From positions 1 through 6,122 of the forward strand of contig JAICSL010000117.1 in assembly GCA_025936955.1 (NCBI GenBank): 6,122 nucleotides of DNA, given 5' to 3'. Numbering within the stretch: position 1 is the first letter of the stretch; every line of letters starts with the position of its first letter. The notes under the pieces are model-generated. The model was not told where the DNA came from, did no database searches, and was given only the letters and a program-made list of their open reading frames with translations. The stretch comes from Nitrososphaeraceae archaeon. GTDB taxonomy: Archaea; Thermoproteota; Nitrososphaeria; Nitrososphaerales; Nitrososphaeraceae. The position numbers and the translations under genes were made by a program. This document shows positions 1-5,641 of this stretch, in pieces.

Positions 1-386
1 ATCTGTAGGTGGGAGATTGTTATGATTAGTGTTGAATGAGTTTTTATTTCCACGTATATATGTCAAAGGATCAGTTGGTTGGTAGAAGTAGCCTTTTATT
101 ATTCCAATAATATAGTCTATGAATCTAACAATAGTTGCATTTCCAAAATGGAGATTTCTTATATGCCTTTTTGCACTTGATTTCCGGGTAAATCCTTGCC
201 CACATTCATTACAATTCCACATATTCAATGGGTTGATCAATTATATCTTCATTAAATGCGTCTTTCTTTATAAAACCTACAATTTCATTAATCTGTTTTG
301 AAATGGTGTTAAACGGTGCTACACTGTGCAGCCCTATTTGATAACACTGGACTTTGAAATTATATGATCTTTTATTGAAAACACAT
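1..386 (-). pseudogene. Decayed C2H2 zinc-finger protein gene, 3' end beyond the left edge
   Basis: Read on the minus strand, the sequence encodes a classic C2H2 finger: WNCNECGQGF, then RKSSAKRHIRNLH, which is C-x2-C-x12-H-x4-H. The ligands are Cys at 213-211 and 204-202 and His at 165-163 and 150-148. The same frame stays open to the window edge. The upstream half (QCYQIGLHSVAPF, then KQINEIVGFIKKDAF and QPIEYVE) lies in a different frame and meets the finger at about 211-220, so the gene is frameshifted there. A second shift near 369-378, probably one extra T, separates the likely ATG at 386-384 from the body. An intact protein of this kind would bind zinc and possibly DNA, RNA or protein; its role is unknown. 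Single-finger C2H2 proteins occur in AT-rich soil Thaumarchaeota, so a lineage-specific family is likely. The finger is certain by motif; pseudogene status rests on two shifts, which could be sequencing errors. Confidence 0.75.
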
Positions 387-393
387 TATATCA

Positions 394-864
394 GATATTC
401 TTGGAATGCATCAATGTATGTTGAATTAACAAAAACGTGAATCATCTGTTTGTTATTTAAAAAAAAATTAATTGATACAATAGAGCGAGGATGGGCTCAA
501 ACAATTAATACTAAACTTAAAGTTACCTTTCTCTGTACTAAGGCTATTTTTCCGTATATGATAAGCAATCGATCAGGAGTTATAATCAATATTAGTTCTG
601 GTGATGGAAATGTAGGTTTTGAAAATTTATGAGCTTACTATGCAAACAGGTTTAGTATAAGGGGCTTAACTGAAAGTGTGGCACTAAAAGTTGGTAATAC
701 CAGTGGCAGTGGTAATTGCAATATACGAATAATGACAAATAAGTCCTGTACAAGTAGATACGAAAATGCAGTAGGATTTCGATCTTAACTACTATGATCT
801 AAATAAATATAGCAAGAGCAGATCTTTCCAGATTGCAGAAAGAATGATTGAAATAATATGTTGA
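394..864 (+). pseudogene. Decayed short-chain dehydrogenase/reductase (SDR), 5' third missing
   Basis: Joined frames give an SDR. The first piece recalls DILVNNAG (DIL at 394-402, NAS at 405-413). Then follow TINTKLKVTFLCTKAIFPYM, VIINISSGDGNVGF, AYYANRFSIRGLTESVALKV and, after a +1 shift at about 745-750, QVDTKMQ and ERMIEII, ending at TGA 862-864. Stops interrupt at 438-440, 630-632 (TGA where SDRs have the Ser before the active-site Tyr) and 772-774. The catalytic Ser of the second SS and the Tyr 13 residues later (636-638) are still encoded, but the Lys of YxxxK is Arg (AGG, 648-650). The N-terminal Rossmann part with the NAD(P) glycine motif, about 80 codons, is absent; the minus-strand zinc-finger gene occupies that place. 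Intact SDRs are NAD(P)-dependent oxidoreductases. The substrate cannot be inferred. This copy cannot give an active enzyme. Confidence 0.85.
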
Positions 865-926
865 TAAGCAGTATAAAAAGGGGTGTTTAATAGAAATTTA
901 CAATACTTAAAAGGAAAAGTAATAAG

Positions 927-1509
927 TTATTTCTTATAGTCATCTATAAACCATCGCGTTTTTTCGATATGCTCACAGCTTTATCAACTCTGAACATAGT
1001 GAAAACTTCTAATCTTTAGTATTCATTTGATTCTATTTACGTAATTCAATTTCTCGACGAAAGTAGCTAAAGGAGTCTAGCAAAAACTCGTGATGAACTC
1101 CATTTTGTAATCCATCTATACAACATTAACACTTACAAAAGCGAGTCAGAAAATATCCGTATCGTCATTTTCGATAGTTACATTATTATATTTGTTTGAG
1201 TGTTTAACTAATTAGATGCTATAACGGTATAAATTATTCATATTTTTCAATATCCAGTAAACTCTAATACTTTTGTTTGTTCTTTTGGGATCTGAAGATC
1301 ATTATGAATCAGATCCTGCATTTTTGGATATACACTAAGTTCAGAAATGGAGATATAATCAAGAAAGTACTGCTTTTTCCTTTTTTGAAGGTCATTAATC
1401 ATAAGCAGATGAGTCCACTCTATTATTCTTGCACTATCACAAAGTAATTCACATTTGCTCCAAATTCATTAATTTGATCCCATAGTACTAATTCTTTTTT
1501 TGTAATCAT
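927..1509 (-). pseudogene. Decayed gene of unrecognised family, about 190 codons
   Basis: On the minus strand an ATG at 1509-1507 opens MITKKELVLWDQINEFGANV. One missing base near 1437-1441 shifts to a frame reading ARIIEWTHLLMINDLQKRKK, YFLDYISISELSVYPKMQDL and IPKEQTKVLEFTGY. After a poorly preserved stretch (about 1120-1250), LQNGVHHEFLLDSFSYFRRE and IELRK follow, with TAG stops at 1035-1033 and 1011-1009. A last shift near 974 leads to EHIEKTRWFIDDYKK and a TAA at 929-927. Non-repetitive, amphipathic sequence with Trp, Tyr and Phe spread through it, continuing coherently across each break, is strong evidence of a former gene. I see no membrane segment, cofactor motif or metal site; the reconstructed protein looks mostly helical and soluble. 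I do not recognise the family and assign no function. Its promoter would lie in the 81 bp it shares with the coiled-coil gene. Confidence 0.7.
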
Positions 1510-1590
1510 GGAGACCAATAAAGAATATCTATAAGTATGAGGTATGATGTAACGGGCTAGATAAAAGAAAAATTCTAAAAAGGAAAATAT

Positions 1591-2088
1591 TTGTCTAAAC
1601 TAAAATTAGGGTATTTATTTATAATAAATGTGGCAGAAGATAACGAAATAAAGGTTACATTTGAAAAAATGGACGAAAGTGAGGAAGAGGAGGAGGAAGA
1701 AATAGAAGAACCTCTAGCAGCAGTAAGAGAGAGTGTTATTGATGTGAATCCAGTTTCTATACTAGAAGATAATGGCGAGGAAGATGAGGAAGATGAAGAC
1801 CTACGTGAGCAATTGGAAGAACAAGCAGATAAGATAGAAGAGTTAGCAGGTAAAGTTGAAAGTTTACAAAACGAAAATCGCGATATCAAGAATCAGTTAG
1901 AAATCGTAAACACTAATCTTACCAAGAGAAAGATATTACCAAGACAATTAGAAAATAGAAAGGTAATTAAAAATAATAAAAAGAATAGTAGGAATTCTGT
2001 GGAGAATGCAAGAAAAAATAAGAAGATAACAAAGACAACGACATCAACCAAAACTACAAGGAATAGGAATAGTAGGCACAAGAAATAA
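1591..2088 (+). CDS. Acidic/coiled-coil/basic protein of unknown function
   Basis: Up to 165 residues in three blocks, numbered from the TTG at 1591. Residues 28-70 are very acidic (a Glu run at 30-37, then an Asp/Glu run at 62-70). Residues 71-110 form a regular heptad coiled coil with a positions L75, I82, V89, N96, L103, L110 and d positions L71, Q78, L85, L92, I99, V106. Residues 111-165 are strongly basic, rich in Lys, Arg, Asn and Thr, and probably disordered. A buried Asn at an a position with Leu/Ile mostly at d is the pattern of parallel dimers such as leucine zippers. The basic tail could bind nucleic acid, but this is inference. There is no signal peptide and no enzyme motif. The start is uncertain: TTG 1591 has AAGGA at 1580-1584 six bases upstream; GTG 1630 (MAEDNEIK) and ATG 1669 (MDESEEEE) give more natural hydrophilic N termini. 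It is flanked by decayed genes with no operon partner, and I do not recognise the family. Confidence 0.65.
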   Translation: MSKLKLGYLFIINVAEDNEIKVTFEKMDESEEEEEEEIEEPLAAVRESVIDVNPVSILEDNGEEDEEDEDLREQLEEQADKIEELAGKVESLQNENRDIKNQLEIVNTNLTKRKILPRQLENRKVIKNNKKNSRNSVENARKNKKITKTTTSTKTTRNRNSRHKK

Positions 2089-2362
2089 AAAGGGAATAAA
2101 AATGCAAGGTAGGCTTAACTACAATTATATGGACTATAATTTGACAAATCGTATCCCACCGTGAAGCAGTGAACAGCGATCAAAAGCAAAATGGAAAAAT
2201 ATTGTTTAGTTGCTTGATGTTCGCAATCAGATTCTTTAGGTTATAGTAGTATCATTCAAAAACAACAGCTTAATGTGGAATTCAATCAAAAAGTAACGAC
2301 CTTGAATATAACATGTAGTGTGATAATGAATGTTATTTATTAGCTAGACCACAATTGGAATA

Positions 2363-2409
2363 AATCATTGTTTTTGAGCTAGATTTCCTAGCTTTGCATG
2401 ACAATGATT
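2363..2409. repeat. Nested inverted repeat (two-tier stem-loop)
   Basis: Two pairs of perfect arms share one centre. The outer arms are AATCATTG (2363-2370) and CAATGATT (2402-2409); the inner arms are AGCTAG (2377-2382) and CTAGCT (2388-2393) around a 5-base loop. The RNA could fold as an 8-bp lower stem, an internal loop of 6 and 8 bases, and a 6-bp upper stem. There is no T-run after it as in an intrinsic terminator, and no protein-coding frame across it. Its function is unknown; in AT-rich DNA it may be chance. Confidence 0.4.
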
Positions 2410-2565
2410 GCTAGAATAATTTAGAATAATCTTCCTTCTTACCCCTTAGATAAACGTATTGTAAAAGTATGGTAAGGCTACCAATTAACTATAGAACAAG
2501 TTTTCTTATTGATTGATGCTTCTTACACCCTAATGATATATCAAACTGGAGAATAGCAATAAAAA

Positions 2566-2569
2566 GAGG
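2566..2569 (+). promoter_or_regulatory. Ribosome binding site of the small membrane protein
   Basis: GAGG within AAAAAGAGGA (2561-2570) lies seven bases upstream of the ATG at 2577. This is one of the better Shine-Dalgarno matches in the window. It supports the ATG as a real start even though the ORF is short. Confidence 0.55.
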
Positions 2570-2576
2570 AATACTG

Positions 2577-2747
2577 ATGAATAGAATAAACAACAATCTC
2601 AACCAAAGCATAATAAAGAGAGTTTTATTCCGTTTATCAATTCTTAGTTTATATTTAATTATAACATACTACTTTGGATTCATAATAGGCTCAATAGTCA
2701 ATACTATATTAATTATTGCTTTAACGATCCCTATCAGAAGAAACTAG
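2577..2747 (+). CDS. Small membrane protein, DUF2061-like, probably truncated
   Basis: This 56-residue ORF starts at an ATG with a good ribosome binding site. A short polar N terminus (1-10) is followed by SIIKRVLFRLS and two hydrophobic stretches, residues 19-39 and 40-52, ending IPIRRN. Small DUF2061 membrane proteins have the layout [RS]-x-x-K-x-x-x-[WF]-R, a first membrane helix closing in a TG-like turn, a second helix and a final HERxWN. Here KRVLFR and TYYFG fit the first half. At the end RRN is followed by TAG (2745-2747), then NVLK, TAA, FGFSSG. The TAG is one base from TGG, so the frame may once have continued through the Trp of HERxWN, and several residues before it seem deleted. 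Either a short functional membrane protein or a truncated DUF2061 gene. The family call is by pattern only and weak; the role of DUF2061 is unknown. Confidence 0.45.
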   Translation: MNRINNNLNQSIIKRVLFRLSILSLYLIITYYFGFIIGSIVNTILIIALTIPIRRN

Positions 2748-2803
2748 AATGTGTTAAAATAATTTGGTTTTAGCAGTGGAGTGCTAGGAGATAAAACAGA
2801 TAG

Positions 2804-2917
2804 TATATTTGTAATCAAAATATCAAAATAATATGCAGCTGTATATCATATGGTTTTGAAGTTAAACATGTAAATTGCCAAAACTGCGGATCAAGGATTA
2901 AAAAATCCATTTTTTAA
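2804..2917 (+). pseudogene. Zinc-ribbon micro-ORF without start codon
   Basis: An open frame between TAG (2801-2803) and TAA (2915-2917) encodes IICSCISYGFEVKHVNCQNC followed by GSRIKKSIF. The Cys pairs CxC (2834-2842) and CxxCG (2876-2890), with a His three residues before the second pair, are the knuckles of a small zinc ribbon. Archaeal genomes carry many such proteins of 30-60 residues. The usual first knuckle is CxxCG or CxCG; here three residues sit between the second Cys and the Gly, as if a few codons had been inserted. There is no ATG, GTG or TTG in frame before the first Cys; the ATA at 2828-2830 may be a former ATG. Probably a remnant, though a frameshifted upstream start is possible. 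Function unknown. Confidence 0.4.
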
Positions 2918-3164
2918 AATCAATATACATTTCATGCTGCTTTTTATAGGAGTGTTTATCCCTATTGTCTGTAAATGTAGTTGAAGTATCCTTATCGCTC
3001 TGAATAGATAGAGAATAGTTCAACAATATATTAGATTCAACTATGACATTGTTACTGAGAAGAAAGAATGAAGGTTTGACGGAATTAATAACTGAGATTG
3101 TTAATTGCTTATCATCTGTCTATAACTCACTTTTCTTCTATCCGACATCAAATAGTAAAACCAT
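2898..3164 (-). pseudogene. Possible decayed ORF of 88 codons, family unknown
   Basis: On the minus strand ATG 3164-3162 begins MVLLFDVG and runs to TAA at 2900-2898, interrupted only by TAG at 3140-3138 and 3122-3120. The last 73 codons are open: TDDKQLTISVINSVKPSFFL, then VIVESNILLNYSLSIQSDKD, then HSYKKQHEMYIDF. An open run of this length is unusual for this stop-rich AT-rich stretch, and the composition is protein-like. It has no motif I recognise, and its 3' end overlaps the zinc-ribbon remnant by 20 bases on the other strand. The two TAG codons and the absence of a later start in the open part argue that it is not expressed as such. A chance open frame is a real alternative. Confidence 0.3.
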
Positions 3165-3273
3165 TCTTAGATCACGACTCGCGAACTAAATATCAACTAA
3201 GTTCAATTCGGTTAACTATATCTATGTCTTTCTGTTGTGTTATTTATATTGGCAATCAGCTTTAATGCCTCGA

Positions 3274-3298
3274 ACCTTTTATTTATTATACAAAAGGT
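3274..3298. repeat. Inverted repeat, possible operator or hairpin
   Basis: Perfect 7-base arms ACCTTTT (3274-3280) and AAAAGGT (3292-3298) surround an 11-base AT-only spacer apart from its last C. The centre-to-centre distance of 18 bp is near two helical turns, which would suit a dimeric regulator. It sits about 200 bp before the exporter ATPase start. No regulator gene is adjacent, so any link to the operon is a guess. Confidence 0.3.
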
Positions 3299-3355
3299 AT
3301 AATTATAATGATTACCCCTTAACGGCTATTGCAATACTCTTTATCTTTTCATAAT

Positions 3356-3487
3356 ATGGCAAGTCTTTTATTAAATTTTTCCAGGAAAATTATAGATATA
3401 CAAAAACCTATCGAAAAAGAGATGTCTTTGCCAAAAGTCTCACTGTCGGTTACCAAACCAAGATGTACTAGAAATCACTACAAATGA
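3356..3487 (+). CDS. Weak short ORF just upstream of the ABC operon
   Basis: ATG at 3356 opens 43 codons (MASLLLNFSRKIIDIQKPIE, then KEMSLPKVSLSVTKPR) ending at TGA 3485-3487, 12 bp before the ATPase start. An upstream TTG at 3329 would extend it by nine residues. There is no Shine-Dalgarno, domain or recognised family. Its position could make it a leader peptide or a small first gene of the operon, but a chance open frame is equally likely. Confidence 0.2.
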   Translation: MASLLLNFSRKIIDIQKPIEKEMSLPKVSLSVTKPRCTRNHYK

Positions 3488-3499
3488 TATAGTATAAAC

Positions 3500-4495
3500 A
3501 TGAAGGACATATCAGATCAACATATAAAATTGGGTAATGATATTGATCATTTAGATGAAGATCACGTAGCAGTATCCCTTTGCGAGTTAACAAAACGGTT
3601 TGGGGATTTTGTAGCTGTAAATAACCTATCACTTACAATCAAGAGCGGCGAGATCTTCGGTCTGTTGGGACCAAATGGATCTGGAAAAACCACAATTGTC
3701 AATATGATGAGCGGATTATCAAAATATACTTCTGGTCAAGTGAAAATATTTGGTTATAATATTGAACGTCATAATAAAGTTATACATGCTATTTTAGGTA
3801 TTGTGCCGCAAGAAACAGCTCTATATGAGGAACTTAACGCTTGGACTAATATGTCTCTCCATGCATATCTCTATGGGTTAGCCCGTTCTGAGCACACTAG
3901 ACTCATTACAGATATGTTAAAGTTAGTTCAACTATACGATCGCCGGTATAATCGCGTGAGCACTTTCTCTGGAGGAATGAAACGTCGTTTAGCTCTTGCC
4001 AGGGCCCTTCTTCATGATCCTAGACTTCTATGCTTGGATGAACCTACATTGGGAGTTGATGTTCAAAGTCGAAGAGCTATATGGGACTATATCCTCGATC
4101 TCAAGAAGAGAAACAAAACCGTCATTCTAACTACTAACTATCTTGAAGAGGCGAATATGCTGTGTGACAGAATAGCGATTATAGATCATGGCAAATTGGT
4201 GGCGTTGGATACGCCAATCAGTCTGAAGCAAAAACATGGTGATACTATTATAGAGATCGAAACAATAACTCCTGTTTCATCAATTGTATTGGCTCAACTT
4301 CGTGGGCTCAAAAGTATAACTGAAGTGACTCAGAACAGATCGATCCTCCGAGTAGTACTAAGCGGCGATCTTTCTGTAACCGGAAAGATTGTTACTATTG
4401 TTACTCAAGAAACAAACATAAAGACCATTTCACAGAGAGAACCAAACCTTGAGGAAATATTCTTGGATTTAACTGGCGGAGCCTTAAGAGATTAG
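3500..4495 (+). CDS. ABC exporter ATPase, DrrA-type
   Basis: A 331-residue nucleotide-binding subunit that would hydrolyse ATP as a dimer on the cytoplasmic face and drive export through the two permeases encoded next. In order: Walker A GPNGSGKT at 57-64, Q-loop Gln104 (VPQETALYEEL), signature FSGGMKRR at 156-163, Walker B LLCLDEP at 176-182 with catalytic Glu181, D-loop GVDV at 185-188, and switch region TTNYLEEA at 211-218. The switch His is Asn213. The tail EPNLEEIFLDLTGGALRD (314-331) matches the DrrA-type ending (LEDVFLxLTGxALRD) of drug and lipid exporter ATPases. Residues 1-23 are an acidic extension before the usual first strand. Length is normal for the family. It is followed 21 bp later by its permease and is the first clear gene of the operon. 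Function as an exporter ATPase is secure; the substrate is not deducible. Confidence 0.95.
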   Translation: MKDISDQHIKLGNDIDHLDEDHVAVSLCELTKRFGDFVAVNNLSLTIKSGEIFGLLGPNGSGKTTIVNMMSGLSKYTSGQVKIFGYNIERHNKVIHAILGIVPQETALYEELNAWTNMSLHAYLYGLARSEHTRLITDMLKLVQLYDRRYNRVSTFSGGMKRRLALARALLHDPRLLCLDEPTLGVDVQSRRAIWDYILDLKKRNKTVILTTNYLEEANMLCDRIAIIDHGKLVALDTPISLKQKHGDTIIEIETITPVSSIVLAQLRGLKSITEVTQNRSILRVVLSGDLSVTGKIVTIVTQETNIKTISQREPNLEEIFLDLTGGALRD

Positions 4496-4516
4496 ACAAC
4501 GAGAAGAAATGAGATA

Positions 4517-5641
4517 ATGAAAATCAATCTTATCTATAGTTTATATGTTATCCTGGCAATCGCATTAAAGGATATTCGAACTTCCTTTACAGAACAAGCC
4601 TTCATGATAACAAATATCATTATACCTGTTAACTTTCTCCTGTTTTTTCTTCTTTTTGCTCTGACAGGGGGTCAAGCGCCTACGGCGGTCGTTCTCGAAG
4701 AACACGGACCATATGCAGAACAATTCGTCGCGGCAATGATGAAGTCACATTCCTTTATAATTCATGAAACAACATCTATTGAAGCACAGAACCTAATGCG
4801 ACAGGGACAAATTGTAGCAATCGTCACTATTCCTCTTAATTTTGATGATGCTTTACGTAAAGGGCATCAAGTACTGCTACCAGTGATGATCAATAACCTT
4901 AACGTAGACTTTACAGATGATATCCGTAGAGCAGTACCGCTAGCAATAACTTCCTTCTATGAAGATACTTTTCCCAATCAAGTAGTCGTTAGAGCGAATG
5001 AACAGGATACTAATATACACGACACCGACTATGTCCAGTATCTCGTAGTCAGTCTTATGGTAGTCAGTGTAATGCTTGGCGGGATGATACAAGCAGGAGC
5101 AAATGCTGCCAGAGAATACGAAAAATTGACAATCAAGGAATTATTACTTGCACCTACAAGCCCCTGGACAATCCAGATTGGTAAGATTTTGGGCGCACTT
5201 GTACTTAACTCCTTTGCAGTTATACTTGTGATAATAGTTATTGTCGTTTTAATAGGTATTTGGCCATTACATTGGGATGAGCTAATAGGTTTTTCTCTGT
5301 TACTTATGATAACATTTGCAGCTTTAGGGTCGTTTATTGGTACAATGGTCAGACGAAGACAGGCAGTTATTCCTTTAAGTATCGGTCTGACAATTCCAGT
5401 CTTTTTCATTAGCGGTGCTTTTGGCCCAGCTATATGGGGCGACAAATCCATTGCAATTATCACTCAATTTCAACCGGTGTACTACGGTATTGCCATCTTT
5501 CAACATGCCTTTCACAACTTTACAACTACTTCTACTGGTCCCACGGTTGACGGAGTAATATTAGTAGGTTTTGCTGTCATTATGGTACTAACAAGTACTA
5601 TAGCACTTGGTCGTAGTAGAAATAAAGGAGTTATGAATTAA
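4517..5641 (+). CDS. ABC-2 type permease, first subunit
   Basis: A 374-residue membrane subunit, full length for an ABC-2 permease with a large outer domain. Predicted layout: one helix at about 28-50; an extracytoplasmic domain at about 52-170 carrying INNLNVDFTDDIRRAVP (125-141); then helices at about 172-195, 224-248, 256-277, 284-303 and 344-364. The segment REYEKLTIKELLLAPTSPWT (199-218) between helices 2 and 3 is the ABC-2 region of the EREXGTXEXLLXTP type, which contacts the ATPase. The ATG at 4517 is preferred because the nearby ATG at 4509 meets a stop after one codon. The ribosome binding site is weak, as expected for a gene 21 bp inside an operon. The stop TAA overlaps the ATG of the second permease, so the two are probably made in equal amounts and form a heterodimer. 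Substrate unknown. Confidence 0.92.
   Translation: MKINLIYSLYVILAIALKDIRTSFTEQAFMITNIIIPVNFLLFFLLFALTGGQAPTAVVLEEHGPYAEQFVAAMMKSHSFIIHETTSIEAQNLMRQGQIVAIVTIPLNFDDALRKGHQVLLPVMINNLNVDFTDDIRRAVPLAITSFYEDTFPNQVVVRANEQDTNIHDTDYVQYLVVSLMVVSVMLGGMIQAGANAAREYEKLTIKELLLAPTSPWTIQIGKILGALVLNSFAVILVIIVIVVLIGIWPLHWDELIGFSLLLMITFAALGSFIGTMVRRRQAVIPLSIGLTIPVFFISGAFGPAIWGDKSIAIITQFQPVYYGIAIFQHAFHNFTTTSTGPTVDGVILVGFAVIMVLTSTIALGRSRNKGVMN

Larger units (their letters stand above)
2089..2576. other. Gene-free stretch, no recognisable coding sequence
   Basis: All frames on both strands are broken by frequent stops. The best open runs are about 42 codons on + after 2215-2217 and three minus-strand runs of about 25 codons each between about 2330 and 2535. 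None shows a motif I know. The stretch holds a nested inverted repeat (listed separately) and a near-perfect tandem of the 10-mer ending TAGAATAAT at 2411-2430. Its last bases carry the ribosome binding site of the next small gene. It may contain gene remains too eroded to read. Confidence 0.5.
3165..3499. other. Upstream region of the ABC operon
   Basis: No confident gene. It holds an inverted repeat at 3274-3298 and a short plus-strand ORF at 3356-3487, both listed separately. AT-rich blocks that could be archaeal TATA boxes for the transporter operon are TATAGATATA at 3391-3400 and GATATAGTATAA at 3486-3497. The second is too close to the ATG at 3500 for a start site about 25 bases downstream of the box unless translation begins later, so the first is the better candidate. 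I see no Shine-Dalgarno sequence before 3500. The promoter cannot be fixed by reading alone. Confidence 0.35.

Noticed and set aside
119..301. Open frame of 60 codons on +
   Set aside because: It lies antisense to the zinc-finger gene, whose C2H2 motif is clear on the minus strand, and it has no motif of its own.
1681..1710. Purine-rich GAGGAAGAGGAGG run as a tandem repeat or strong ribosome binding site
   Set aside because: It encodes the Glu run in frame, and no good start follows at the right distance.
1575..1889. Ser-rich open frame on the minus strand
   Set aside because: Poly-Ser arises as the complement of the Glu/Asp-rich GAR codons of the coiled-coil gene; it is a shadow.
1893..2081. 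Hydrophobic open frame on the minus strand
   Set aside because: Phe/Leu/Val-rich sequence is the complement of the Lys/Asn/Thr-rich basic tail; it is a shadow, not a membrane protein.
2102..2290. Possible plus-strand remnant with stretches such as EQRSKAKWKNIV
   Set aside because: Stops are too frequent and no stretch matches a family I know; too weak to call a gene.
5029..5463. Open frame of 144 codons on the minus strand
   Set aside because: It lies wholly inside the well-supported first permease and has no recognisable domain or start signal.
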